Assembly (NCBI GenBank): GCA_002315015.1
Contig: DCEX01000032.1
Span: 1,818-65,817 of the forward strand
Origin: Faecalibacterium sp. UBA1819
GTDB lineage: Bacteria; Bacillota; Clostridia; Oscillospirales; Ruminococcaceae
Direction of reading: 5' to 3'
Length of the DNA: 64,000 bases
Position numbers and translations under genes: made by a program. The notes under the pieces are model-generated. The model was not told the DNA's origin. It saw only the letters and a program-made list of their open reading frames with translations, and did no database searches. Positions 16,970-25,885 of this stretch are shown here, piece after piece. Within the stretch, counting starts at the first letter, position 1, and every line of letters starts with the position of its first letter.

Positions 16970-19900
16970 TTAACCGCCCTGTAATGCTTTTTTGTATTCA
17001 AACGGAATGATTTTTTTGAATTTGCAGGCGTAGTCACTGAAGTGTGCCAAAATGTTTTGGCCTTTTTCAGAATGCGTTGCCGCAACATGGCGCTGCAACA
17101 AACTGCGGATGGTTTCCCGGTCGTTTTCGTCCGGCTCCTCCATGCTCACCATGTCGCTGTTTAAGTTTTTATACAGCCGGTTGTGTTCGTCCAGGACAAA
17201 GGCGATGCCGCCGCTCATGCCCGCCGCAAAGTTTTTACCCGTCGGCCCCAGCACAAGCACACAGCCGCCCGTCATATATTCGCAGCCGTGCTCACCCACG
17301 CCTTCGACAACAGCAGTTGCGCCCGAATTGCGCACGCAGAAACGCTCGCCTGCCACGCCGTTGATATAAGCTTCGCCGGAAGTGGCTCCGTAAAAAGCCA
17401 CATTGCCGACGGCGATATTATCCTCGGCAGAATATGCCGCGTGCTCGGGACGGCTGATGGACAGTTTGCCGCCCGAAAGCCCTTTTCCGAAATAATCGTT
17501 TGCATCGCCGTGCAGTGACAGCGTGATGCCGCGCGGCAAAAATGCGCCGAAGCTTTGGCCGCCTGCGCCAAAGCAGTCAATCGCAATCGTGTCATCGGCT
17601 AACCCTTCGGGGAAATGGCGTGTCAGTTCTGCGCCTATTTGTGTTCCGAAGGTGCGGTCGGTGTTTGTCAGGCTCGTGGTCAAATGGCAGGAAGTGCCGG
17701 TTTCGAGTGCTTTCTTCAAGGCGCGGTTACGGGTTAACAGTGCGCTATCCTGCGTTTTTTCCAGCTCAAAGTCATAGCGGTTTTGCTCGGCAAAGGTGCG
17801 GCCTTCGCCGGGCTGTGCCAACAGCGCGGTCAAATCCAGCGGGCTGTCGGCTTTTTGGCACAAAAGGTCGGTGCGTCCCACCATTTCTTCCACGGTGCGC
17901 ATACCCAGCTTTGCCATATATTCACGCAATTCCTGCGCAATGAATAACATAAAGTTTTCCACATATTCCGGCTTTCCGGCAAAGCGCTTTCTCAGCTCGG
18001 GATTTTGGGTGGCGATGCCCATGGGGCAGGTGTCCAAACTGCAAACGCGCATCATAGTACAGCCCAGTGTGACAAGCGGTGCGGTGGCAAAGCCGAATTC
18101 CTCGGCGCCCAACAGTGCAGCCATGGCGACATCGCGCCCGGTCATCAGCTTGCCGTCTGTTTCCAAACGAACCGAGCGGCGCAGACCGTTTTGCATCAGC
18201 GTTTGATGTGCTTCACAAAGACCGAGCTCCCACGGCAAACCCGCGTGATGAATCGAGCTGATGGGCGCAGCGCCGGTGCCGCCGTCATAGCCCGACACCA
18301 AAATCACCTGTGCGCCCGCCTTAGCGACGCCCGCCGCAACGGTGCCGACGCCCGCCTCAGAAACCAGCTTGACGCTGATATCGGCGCGGTCGTTGGCATT
18401 TTTCAAGTCGTAAATCAGCTGTGCCAAATCTTCAATGGAATAAATGTCGTGGTGCGGCGGGGGAGAAATCAAACTGACGCCCGGTGTGGAGTGGCGCGTT
18501 TTGGCAATCCACGGATATACCTTTTTGCCGGGCAGATGGCCGCCCTCGCCGGGCTTTGCGCCCTGCGCCATTTTGATTTGCAGCTCTTTTGCGCTGACAA
18601 GGTAACGGCTGGTCACGCCAAAGCGGCCGCTTGCCACCTGTTTAATGGCGGAGCTTCGCCCGTCCGCGCGTTCCGCTTCGCTTAAACGCTCGTCGCTTTC
18701 GCCGCCCTCGCCGCTGTTCGATTTTCCGCCTAAGCGGTTCATGGCAATGGCCAGTGCTTCGTGGGCTTCCTGTGAAATCGAACCATAAGACATTGCGCCC
18801 GTTTTAAAGCGGCGTACAATGCTTTCCACCGGCTCAACCTCGTCTAGCGAAATGCCCTGTTGGGGATATACGAAGTCCAGCAGGCTGCGGATGCTGCCGC
18901 CAAGGCCGTCCACTTGCTCGGTATATTGTTTAAACAGCCCATAGTCGGAAAGACGGGTGGATTGTTGCAGCAGGTGGATGGTTTGCGGGTGATAGCGGTG
19001 AACTTCGCCGCCGCTGCGTGCTTTGTGCCGTCCGATGGAAGGCAGAGTATGGTCGGTTTTCAGCCCCAGCGGGTCGAATGCTTTTGCGTGCTGACGGTGC
19101 AGCGCCGCTTCAACATCAGCAAGCGTTAAACCGCCGATGCGGCTGACGGTTCCGGTAAAGTAATCGTCAATCAACTCGTTGGAAAGCCCGAGTGCTTCAA
19201 AAATCTGACTGCCTTGGTAAGATTGCAGCGTGGAAATGCCCATCTTTGCCGCAATTTTTACAATGCCGTTCATCACGGCGCGGTCGTAGTCCTGCACGGC
19301 GGCGTAATAATCTTTTTCCAGCAAGCCGTCCTCAATCAGCCCCGCGATGGTGCTGTGAGCAAGGTACGGGTTGACCGCACAAGCGCCATAGCCCAGCAAG
19401 GTGGCAAAATCATGCACACCCTTCGGTTCGCCCGACTCCAAAATAATGGAAAGGGCCGTACATTTTTTGGTTTTGACAAGATGCTTGTGAACAGCAGAGA
19501 CCGCCAGCAAAGACGGCAGGGCAAGATGGTTTTCATCTGTTCCCCGGTCGGACAAAATCAAAATATTGGCTTTATGATAGTAGGCTTTATCTACTTCAAT
19601 AAACAAATGCTCGAGCGCTTCTTTCAGCGGTGTGTTTTTGAAAAACACCGTAGAAACGCACGCCACATGGAAGCCGGGGCGGTTCATGTGTTTGATTTTT
19701 AAAAGGTCAAGGTCGGTTAAAATGGGGTTGTTGATTTTCAATACATTGCAGTTTTCTGCGCAGGGTGTAAACAAATTGCCCGTTTTGCCGACATAAACGG
19801 TTGTGGAAGTCACAATTTTTTCTTTGCCGGAGTCGATGGGCGGGTTCGTGACCTGCGCAAACATCTGTTTGAAAAAGCCGAACAACGGCTGATAATGTTC

Positions 19901-21400
19901 CGACAAGGCAGCAATGGGCGTATCAATTCCCATGGCGCCGATGGCTTCCGTGCCGTTGAGCGCCATGGCGTGAACGGTGTCGCGGTAATCCTCATAGGTA
20001 TAGCCGAACACCGTTTGCAGGCGTGCGCGCTCCTCAGCATCAATTTTGGGAACAAGCTCGTTCGGGATTTTCAAATCTTTCAGCTGGACAAGATTGCGGC
20101 TGAGCCATTCGCCGTAAGGGTGCGCCAGTGCATAGCGCTGTTTGATTTCTTCGTCCGACAGCACTTTGCCGGCGTGCAAATCAACGAGCAGCATTTTGCC
20201 CGGATACAAACGGTCTTTTTTGAGAATCGTCTCCTCGGGGACATTCAGCACACCGACTTCGGAGGACAAAATCAAACGCCCGTCTTTTGTGATGTAATAG
20301 CGCGAGGGGCGCAGACCGTTGCGGTCCAGCACCGCGCCCATGCAGTCGCCGTCGGAAAATAAGATGGAGGCGGGGCCGTCCCATGGCTCCATCATGGTGG
20401 CGTAATACTGGTAAAAATCACGCTGCTCGTCCGAAAGAGCGGCGTTGTGCGCCCACGGCTCGGGAATAGCGATGCTGACAGCGAGCGGAAGCTCGATGCC
20501 GTTCATCATCAAAAATTCCAGTGTGTTGTCCAGCATGGCGGAGTCGGAGCCGCCCCGGTCAATGACCGGGAAAATGCGGTGCAAATCCTCTGCCGACAAA
20601 GAACCTCCGCGCAGTGCTTCCTCGCGTGCCAGCATTTTGTCGGCATTGCCCTTGATGGTGTTGATTTCGCCGTTGTGCACCATCAGGCGGTTGGGGTGTG
20701 CGCGGTGCCAGCTGGGTACGGTATTCGTGGAAAAGCGGGAATGCACAAGCGCCAGCGCCGAGCGAAAATCCTCGTTTTGCAAATCGGTGTAAAAAAGGCG
20801 CAGCTGTGTGACAAGGAACATGCCCTTGTAAACAATGGTGCGGCAGGAAAGCGACGGTACATAAACTTCCTCGGCGCTTTGCTCAAAAATGCGGCGCACA
20901 AGATAGAGCCGACGGTCAAAGTCTAAATCCGTTACAGCATCTTTCGGGCGCTTGACAAAGCACTGCATCATGCACGGCATGGCGTCGAGCGCTTTTTGGC
21001 TGAGCGTTTCCTTGGCGCACGGCACTTTGCGCCAGCCGAGACATTCCAGCCCTTCTTTTTGGGCGACGGTTTCAAACATTTTCTTCGCGCGGCTGCATTT
21101 CAGCTCATCATTCGGCAAAAAGAACATGCCCACGCCGTACTGCCGCGCTTCGCCCAGTGAAAAGCCCAGCGCTTCACACTCTTTTGCAAAAAAGCTGTGG
21201 GGAATCTGCGTCAAAATGCCGACGCCGTCGCCGGTAGTTCCCTCTGCATCGCGCCCCGCGCGATGGGCCAGTGTTTCCACGATTTTCAAAGCATCGTCAA
21301 CGACGGCATGGGTTTGCGCGCCGTTTATATTTACCACCGCGCCGATGCCGCAGTTGTCGTGCTCAAACGACGGGTGGTACAAGGTGTTTTGCTGTTTCAT
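16970..21400 (-). CDS. gltB: Glutamate synthase large (alpha) subunit
   Basis: 1476 residues from the ATG at 21400, preceded by GGGGGATGGG. The amidotransferase nucleophile is Cys17 in HDNCGIGAVV, exposed after removal of a short propeptide. The central and FMN-binding synthase domains follow, with PGEGGHLPG, the 3Fe-4S cysteines in CTMMRVCSLDTC, and the C-terminal GXGXG beta-helix (GGCVLVLGPTGKNFAAGMSGG). With GltD it makes two glutamates from glutamine and 2-oxoglutarate. A terminator-like hairpin in the leader (21435-21491) suggests transcription attenuation. Confidence 0.96.
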   Translation of the reverse strand: MKQQNTLYHPSFEHDNCGIGAVVNINGAQTHAVVDDALKIVETLAHRAGRDAEGTTGDGVGILTQIPHSFFAKECEALGFSLGEARQYGVGMFFLPNDELKCSRAKKMFETVAQKEGLECLGWRKVPCAKETLSQKALDAMPCMMQCFVKRPKDAVTDLDFDRRLYLVRRIFEQSAEEVYVPSLSCRTIVYKGMFLVTQLRLFYTDLQNEDFRSALALVHSRFSTNTVPSWHRAHPNRLMVHNGEINTIKGNADKMLAREEALRGGSLSAEDLHRIFPVIDRGGSDSAMLDNTLEFLMMNGIELPLAVSIAIPEPWAHNAALSDEQRDFYQYYATMMEPWDGPASILFSDGDCMGAVLDRNGLRPSRYYITKDGRLILSSEVGVLNVPEETILKKDRLYPGKMLLVDLHAGKVLSDEEIKQRYALAHPYGEWLSRNLVQLKDLKIPNELVPKIDAEERARLQTVFGYTYEDYRDTVHAMALNGTEAIGAMGIDTPIAALSEHYQPLFGFFKQMFAQVTNPPIDSGKEKIVTSTTVYVGKTGNLFTPCAENCNVLKINNPILTDLDLLKIKHMNRPGFHVACVSTVFFKNTPLKEALEHLFIEVDKAYYHKANILILSDRGTDENHLALPSLLAVSAVHKHLVKTKKCTALSIILESGEPKGVHDFATLLGYGACAVNPYLAHSTIAGLIEDGLLEKDYYAAVQDYDRAVMNGIVKIAAKMGISTLQSYQGSQIFEALGLSNELIDDYFTGTVSRIGGLTLADVEAALHRQHAKAFDPLGLKTDHTLPSIGRHKARSGGEVHRYHPQTIHLLQQSTRLSDYGLFKQYTEQVDGLGGSIRSLLDFVYPQQGISLDEVEPVESIVRRFKTGAMSYGSISQEAHEALAIAMNRLGGKSNSGEGGESDERLSEAERADGRSSAIKQVASGRFGVTSRYLVSAKELQIKMAQGAKPGEGGHLPGKKVYPWIAKTRHSTPGVSLISPPPHHDIYSIEDLAQLIYDLKNANDRADISVKLVSEAGVGTVAAGVAKAGAQVILVSGYDGGTGAAPISSIHHAGLPWELGLCEAHQTLMQNGLRRSVRLETDGKLMTGRDVAMAALLGAEEFGFATAPLVTLGCTMMRVCSLDTCPMGIATQNPELRKRFAGKPEYVENFMLFIAQELREYMAKLGMRTVEEMVGRTDLLCQKADSPLDLTALLAQPGEGRTFAEQNRYDFELEKTQDSALLTRNRALKKALETGTSCHLTTSLTNTDRTFGTQIGAELTRHFPEGLADDTIAIDCFGAGGQSFGAFLPRGITLSLHGDANDYFGKGLSGGKLSISRPEHAAYSAEDNIAVGNVAFYGATSGEAYINGVAGERFCVRNSGATAVVEGVGEHGCEYMTGGCVLVLGPTGKNFAAGMSGGIAFVLDEHNRLYKNLNSDMVSMEEPDENDRETIRSLLQRHVAATHSEKGQNILAHFSDYACKFKKIIPFEYKKALQGG

Positions 21401-21434
21401 CTTCCCATCCCCCTTAGATTTCCTGTTCGGAAAA

Positions 21435-21491
21435 GCAAAAAGGCGACAAAAGAAGCCCGCCGCAAAGCAACGGTTTTCTTTTGACGCCTTT
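21435..21491 (-). terminator. Leader attenuator hairpin of gltB
   Basis: On the minus strand AAAGGCGTCAAAAGAA and TTCTTTTGTCGCCTTT pair at 15 of 16 positions around a GC-rich loop, followed by a T-run, and end ~35 bases before the gltB start codon. No minus-strand gene lies upstream, so it can only act as an attenuator on gltB. Confidence 0.65.
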
Positions 21492-21506
21492 GTCAAAAAT
21501 ATTTTA

Positions 21507-21668
21507 GGGGCTTTCTGAAAAGCCGAAATTTTCCTCTTGTTCTACAAGGCGCGGTGCCTGCTGCATTAAAAATGCTCGGAATCCACAAAGGATTCCTGCG
21601 CTTTTTGCCTTGCAGCCCTTCACGCCTTACGAAAAATCGGTGCATTTCTTTGTTTTCAGAAACGCCTT
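21507..21668. repeat. MITE-like structured intergenic element
   Basis: About 160 bp bounded by imperfect terminal inverted repeats (GGGGCTTTCTGAAAAGCC at the left; the right end reads AAGGCGTTTCTGAAAAC on the other strand). Inside are nested inverted repeats, including GGAATCC-ACAAA-GGATTCC and AAGGCG/CGCCTT. Its right 36 bp recur at 8766-8801. No coding capacity. Confidence 0.5.
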
Positions 21669-21864
21669 AACTTGTGTGTACATCACTATACGCTATTTTT
21701 TGCCGTTTGCAAAGAGCTTTTTGCAAAAATCGGCACAACACACAAATACATTACACTGCTAAAGGGGTGAATTGTGTCAATGTGACGGCAGACGGCCTTT
21801 TATTACCTTTAATGCCTTTTGGCATGACAGGCAAACCGGGAAAATATTCCGCTGAAAAAAGCAG

Positions 21865-21892
21865 TTGACAACCCGAAAAAAAGGAGTATACT
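21865..21892 (+). promoter_or_regulatory. Promoter of the GSIII gene
   Basis: TTGACA (21865-21870), 16-base spacer, TATACT (21887-21892); predicted start near 21899. Confidence 0.8.
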
Positions 21893-21909
21893 ACCAAGCA
21901 GAAAGCAAA

Positions 21910-21945
21910 GGCGCTTTGAGCTGTAACGGCTCAAGGCGTCTTTTT
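21910..21945 (+). terminator. Leader attenuator hairpin of the GSIII gene
   Basis: GGCGCTTTGAGC pairs fully with GCTCAAGGCGTC (12 bp, two G-U) around a 7-base loop, followed by TTTTT. It begins only ~11 bases into the predicted transcript and ends 40 bases before the start codon. Confidence 0.65.
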
Positions 21946-21984
21946 GCATTTACGGGGTTTACCGTGAGGAAAGGAGCTTTTGTT

Positions 21985-24084
21985 ATGTCGAAAAATATTC
22001 CAGAATTATACGGAAGTTTGGTGTTTGGTGATCGTATCATGCGTGAAAAGCTGCCCAAAGAGGTCTATCGCGCACTCAGAAAAACCATTGATGAAAATCG
22101 TCCTCTGGGGCTGGAAGTAGCAAATGCCGTGGCGGTTGCGATGAAAGAATGGGCGGTGGAGCACGGCGCAACGCACTATACCCACTGGTTCCAGCCCATG
22201 ACGGGAAATACCGCCGAAAAGCACGACAGTTTCCTCACGCCGATTGGCCACGGGGAAGTGATTATGGATTTTTCCGGCAAGGAGCTGATTAAGGGCGAGC
22301 CGGACGCATCCAGCTTCCCGTCGGGCGGTCTGCGGGCAACCTTTGAGGCCAGAGGTTATACCGCTTGGGACCCGACCTCCCCGGCCTTCATTAAGGATGG
22401 AACGCTCTACATTCCCACGGCGTTCTGTTCGTACAGCGGCGAGGCGCTCGATAAAAAGACGCCGCTTCTGCGTTCGATGGAAACGCTGAGCAAAGAAGCA
22501 GTCAAGGTGCTGCATCTGCTGGGAAATACCGACGTAACCGGTGTTTTGACCACCATCGGCCCGGAACAGGAGTACTTTTTGGTGGATAAAGATTTGTATG
22601 CAAAACGTCGGGATCTGCTGTTCACCGGCCGCACGCTTTTGGGCGCGATGGCGCCGAAAGGGCAGGAGATGGAAGACCACTATTTCGGCACGCTGAAATC
22701 TCGTGTGTCGGCGTACATGCATGAGCTGGACGAGGAGCTTTGGAAGCTGGGCGTTCCCGCGAAAACAAAGCACAACGAAGTTGCCCCCGCCCAGCATGAG
22801 CTGGCTCCCGTGTTCGACACCGCTAATATTGCCGTTGACCACAACCAGCTCACCATGGAGATGATGAAGAAGGTGGCCGACCGCCACGGCCTTGTTTGCC
22901 TGCTGCATGAAAAACCGTTCGAGGGAATCAACGGCAGCGGTAAGCACAACAACTGGTCGATGATTACCAACACCGGCACCAACCTTTTGTACCCCGGTTC
23001 CACGCCGCGCGAAAATATTCAGTTTTTAGTATTCCTCGTTGCCGTTATCAAAGCGGTGGATGATTATGCAGACTTGCTGCGCGTGTCGGTTGCCAGTGCG
23101 GGAAATGACCATCGTTTGGGTGCAAATGAAGCACCGCCCGCCATTGTGTCTATTTTCCTCGGTGATGAGCTGACGGAAGTGCTTGATTCCATTGAAAACG
23201 GCACCTTCCTTGCCAAAAGGGAAGCGGTACCTATGGAAATCGGTGCCGCTGTCATTCCGCGTTTCTTCAAGGACACCACCGACCGCAACCGCACCTCTCC
23301 CTTTGCCTTTACCGGCAATAAATTTGAGTTCCGTATGCTCGGCTCGGAAATTTCTGTTTCCGGCCCCAACGTGGTGCTCAATACCGCTGTGGCGCAGGTG
23401 CTGCGCGGCTTTTACGAGGAGCTGAAAGACACCAGCGAAAGTGAGCGCAGCGAGGCGGTGTATCAGCTGTTAAAACGCACCGTGACACAGCATAAACGTG
23501 TGATTTTCAACGGCAACGGCTACACGGACGAGTGGGTGCAGGAAGCAGAAAAACGCGGCCTTTACAACCTGAAAGCAACGCCGGACGCGCTGCCGCACTT
23601 CATCGACGAGAAAAACGTGAAGCTGTTCACTGACCACCACATCTTCACGAGAGAGGAAATGGTTTCGCGTTACGTCATTTTGCTGGAAGGATACAGCAAA
23701 ACGCTGCACGTTGAGGCAAAAGCGATGCTCTCGATGCTCCATCACGACTTTTTGCCCGCAGCCGAGCGCTATATTGCCCAGCTGGTTTCTGTCATCCAAG
23801 GGAAAAACGGCATTGACCCCGCGCTGTCATGCACCGCAGAACGCAAGCGTTTGGCCAGAATCAACGAGCTGACACAGGCAGTTTATGAGGGGGCGGACGT
23901 GCTCTCCGAGCATCTCAAAAAGGCGGAAGCGATCTCCGACCCGCTGGAGCAGGCAAAGTATTATCAAAGTGTAATTTTGCAGGATATGCAGAATATCCGC
24001 ACCCCGGCGGACGAGGCCGAGGGCTGCTTGCCGCAGGAGCTTTTGCCCTATCCGAACTACGAAGCACTTCTGTTCTCGGTTTAA
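21985..24084 (+). CDS. glnN: Type III glutamine synthetase
   Basis: 699 residues from the ATG at 21985 with AAAGGAG upstream. The length and the motifs THYTHWFQPMTGNTAEKHD, GPEQEYFLVD, KHNEVAPAQHELAPVF, NGSGKHNNWS and SAGNDHRLGANEAPP are those of GSIII, the ~75-kDa dodecameric form of glutamine synthetase found in Bacteroides, clostridia and cyanobacteria. It makes glutamine from glutamate, ammonia and ATP. A consensus promoter and a short leader with a terminator hairpin precede it. It is divergent from gltB, its GOGAT partner, and 1.8 kb from a second, type I enzyme. Confidence 0.95.
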   Translation: MSKNIPELYGSLVFGDRIMREKLPKEVYRALRKTIDENRPLGLEVANAVAVAMKEWAVEHGATHYTHWFQPMTGNTAEKHDSFLTPIGHGEVIMDFSGKELIKGEPDASSFPSGGLRATFEARGYTAWDPTSPAFIKDGTLYIPTAFCSYSGEALDKKTPLLRSMETLSKEAVKVLHLLGNTDVTGVLTTIGPEQEYFLVDKDLYAKRRDLLFTGRTLLGAMAPKGQEMEDHYFGTLKSRVSAYMHELDEELWKLGVPAKTKHNEVAPAQHELAPVFDTANIAVDHNQLTMEMMKKVADRHGLVCLLHEKPFEGINGSGKHNNWSMITNTGTNLLYPGSTPRENIQFLVFLVAVIKAVDDYADLLRVSVASAGNDHRLGANEAPPAIVSIFLGDELTEVLDSIENGTFLAKREAVPMEIGAAVIPRFFKDTTDRNRTSPFAFTGNKFEFRMLGSEISVSGPNVVLNTAVAQVLRGFYEELKDTSESERSEAVYQLLKRTVTQHKRVIFNGNGYTDEWVQEAEKRGLYNLKATPDALPHFIDEKNVKLFTDHHIFTREEMVSRYVILLEGYSKTLHVEAKAMLSMLHHDFLPAAERYIAQLVSVIQGKNGIDPALSCTAERKRLARINELTQAVYEGADVLSEHLKKAEAISDPLEQAKYYQSVILQDMQNIRTPADEAEGCLPQELLPYPNYEALLFSV

Positions 24085-24126
24085 AGCAATGCTTCCCCTC
24101 GCCGGAAAAAGGATTTGCTTGTTTTT
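24083..24126 (+). terminator. Possible terminator after GSIII gene
   Basis: AAGCAA...TTGCTT with a small inner CTTCC/GGAAA helix, followed by GTTTTTTG. The stem is weak. Confidence 0.4.
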
Positions 24127-24138
24127 TGAAAAATAGAA

Positions 24139-24167
24139 TTGACATTTTGTGTCAAAACGACTATAAT
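24139..24167 (+). promoter_or_regulatory. Consensus promoter of pyrG
   Basis: TTGACA (24139-24144), 17-base spacer, TATAAT (24162-24167): a perfect match to the housekeeping consensus. Confidence 0.9.
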
Positions 24168-24172
24168 AACTT

Positions 24173-24238
24173 CCATTGAAGAACAATGGGGTTCATCAAG
24201 TGCCGGTGACGTGCCGGTGTTTGGTGAACCCCTTTTTT
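24173..24238 (+). terminator. pyrG leader: 5' hairpin overlapping an attenuator
   Basis: The predicted RNA starts near 24174. CCATTG-AAGAA-CAATGG (24173-24189) forms a 5' hairpin whose 3' arm shares GG with the terminator stem GGGGTTCATCAA/TTGGTGAACCCC (24188-24232), followed by TTTTTT. The two structures compete. B. subtilis pyrG is attenuated through GGGC reiterative initiation; here the start region is not G-rich, so the sensing mechanism may differ. Confidence 0.7.
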
Positions 24239-24260
24239 AATGAAATACGGAGGGGTTTTC

Positions 24261-25859
24261 GTGAAAAGCAAGCATGTATTTGTAACGGGCGGCGTGGTAT
24301 CCGGCTTAGGAAAGGGCATCAGTGCGGCAAGCCTTGGGCGGCTGCTCAAGCAGCGCGGGCTGAAAGTTGCCGCTCAAAAGTTAGACCCTTATATGAACGT
24401 TGACCCGGGAACAATGAGCCCCTACCAGCACGGTGAAGTGTTTGTGACGGACGACGGCGCGGAAACCGACCTCGATTTGGGCCACTATGAGCGCTTCATT
24501 GATGAAGATTTAAACAAAATGTCCAACCTGACGAGCGGCCGCGTGTACTGGAACGTACTGCACAAGGAGCGCCGCGGCGAGTATCTAGGCGGCACGGTGC
24601 AGATTATTCCTCATGTGACGCGCGAAATTAAAAAGTATGTGCTGGGCATTGCGGAATACACAAACGCCGATGTAGTGATTACGGAAATCGGCGGCACCAT
24701 CGGCGATATTGAAAGCCAGCCGTTTCTGGAGGCCATCCGCCAAGTGAGCCGCGAGGTAGGGCGCGAAAACTGCATGTTTCTGCATGTGGTGCTTGTGCCA
24801 TACTTGAAGTGCAGCGGCGAACATAAAACCAAGCCCGCACAGCACTCGGTGCATGAACTGCAAAGCATGGGCATTATGCCGGATGTGATTATTGCGCGCT
24901 GTGACGAGCCGCTGGAGGACGGCATTTTGCAGAAAATTGCCGCTTTCTGCAATGTGGATGAAGATTGCGTGATTGAAAACCGCACGCTGGACAATCTCTA
25001 TGAGGCGCCGCTGATGCTGCATCGCGCCAAGCTCGATGATATTGTTTGCCGCCGTTTTGGCTGGCAGGAAACAACGCCGGATTTGACCGAGTGGGAAGCG
25101 CTGTGCAAACAGGTCGATTCTCTTTCCGAGACGGTGGAAATCGCCATTGTAGGCAAATATGTCGAGCTGCACGACGCTTACCTCTCCGTAGTGGAAGCGC
25201 TGCGTCATGCGGGCTATCAAAACGGTAAAAAGGTGCATCTGCACTGGGTGGATGCCGAGGGCTTAACGCCGGAAAACATTCGAGCGCAGCTGAAAGATGT
25301 GCAAGGCGTTTTAGTGCCCGGCGGCTTTGGTGAGCGCGGCATTGAGGGAATGATTGCCGCGGCCCAGTATGCGCGGGAAAACCGCGTGCCGTATTTTGGC
25401 ATTTGTCTTGGAATGCAGATTGCCGTTATTGAGGCAGCGCGTCACTTGTGCGGCTGGCAGGACGCCAATTCCGCCGAGTTTGCGCCGGACAGCGCTCACC
25501 GTGTGATTGATTGGATGCCCGACCAAAACGCCGACGCACCCAAAGGCGGCACCATGCGTTTGGGCGCTTATCCCTGTGTGCTGGCGGAAAGTAGCCGAAT
25601 GCATCAAATCTATCAAACACGCGAAATTCAAGAGCGTCACCGTCACCGTTATGAGGTGAGCAATGCATTTCGTCAGCAGCTGCAAGAGGCGGGACTGGTT
25701 TTGAGCGGCACTTCACCTGATGGCCGCTTGGTGGAAGCGGTAGAGTATGACGCTCACCCGTTCTTTGTCGCTGTTCAGTACCATCCTGAGTTTAAAAGCC
25801 GCCCCAACAAAGCGCATCCGATTTTCTGCGCGTTTGTAAAAGCGGCAAGCGATATTTGA
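24261..25859 (+). CDS. pyrG: CTP synthase
   Basis: 532 residues from the GTG at 24261, with GGAGGGG 5 bases upstream; the in-frame ATG at 24240 falls at the end of the attenuator T-run and is rejected. The N-terminal synthetase domain starts [20 protein letters not shown] (P-loop), with [20 protein letters not shown]. The C-terminal class I amidotransferase domain has the nucleophile Cys in FGICLGMQ and His/Glu in QYHPEF. It converts UTP to CTP using glutamine. It is followed after 26 bp by a type I glutamine synthetase, so the two are probably co-transcribed and share the attenuator. Confidence 0.96.
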   Translation: MKSKHVFVTGGVVSGLGKGISAASLGRLLKQRGLKVAAQKLDPYMNVDPGTMSPYQHGEVFVTDDGAETDLDLGHYERFIDEDLNKMSNLTSGRVYWNVLHKERRGEYLGGTVQIIPHVTREIKKYVLGIAEYTNADVVITEIGGTIGDIESQPFLEAIRQVSREVGRENCMFLHVVLVPYLKCSGEHKTKPAQHSVHELQSMGIMPDVIIARCDEPLEDGILQKIAAFCNVDEDCVIENRTLDNLYEAPLMLHRAKLDDIVCRRFGWQETTPDLTEWEALCKQVDSLSETVEIAIVGKYVELHDAYLSVVEALRHAGYQNGKKVHLHWVDAEGLTPENIRAQLKDVQGVLVPGGFGERGIEGMIAAAQYARENRVPYFGICLGMQIAVIEAARHLCGWQDANSAEFAPDSAHRVIDWMPDQNADAPKGGTMRLGAYPCVLAESSRMHQIYQTREIQERHRHRYEVSNAFRQQLQEAGLVLSGTSPDGRLVEAVEYDAHPFFVAVQYHPEFKSRPNKAHPIFCAFVKAASDI

Positions 25860-25885
25860 AAAAGTTCCATAACACATAAGGGGGA

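Larger units (their letters stand above)
21401..21984. other. 584-bp divergent intergenic region gltB / GSIII
   Basis: No gene seen. From left to right it holds the gltB leader hairpin, a ~160-bp MITE-like element, ~200 bp without recognised content, then the GSIII promoter and its leader hairpin. Confidence 0.6.

Noticed and set aside
24173..24189. 5' hairpin of the pyrG leader as an ANTAR P1 element
   Set aside because: The loop is 5 bases (AAGAA), not the hexaloop with A1 and G4 expected, and no second matching hairpin was found. A link to the ANTAR gene rests only on neighbourhood.
24240..24260. ATG at 24240 as pyrG start
   Set aside because: It immediately follows the attenuator T-run without a ribosome binding site; the GTG at 24261 has GGAGGGG at good spacing and gives the standard CTP synthase N-terminus.
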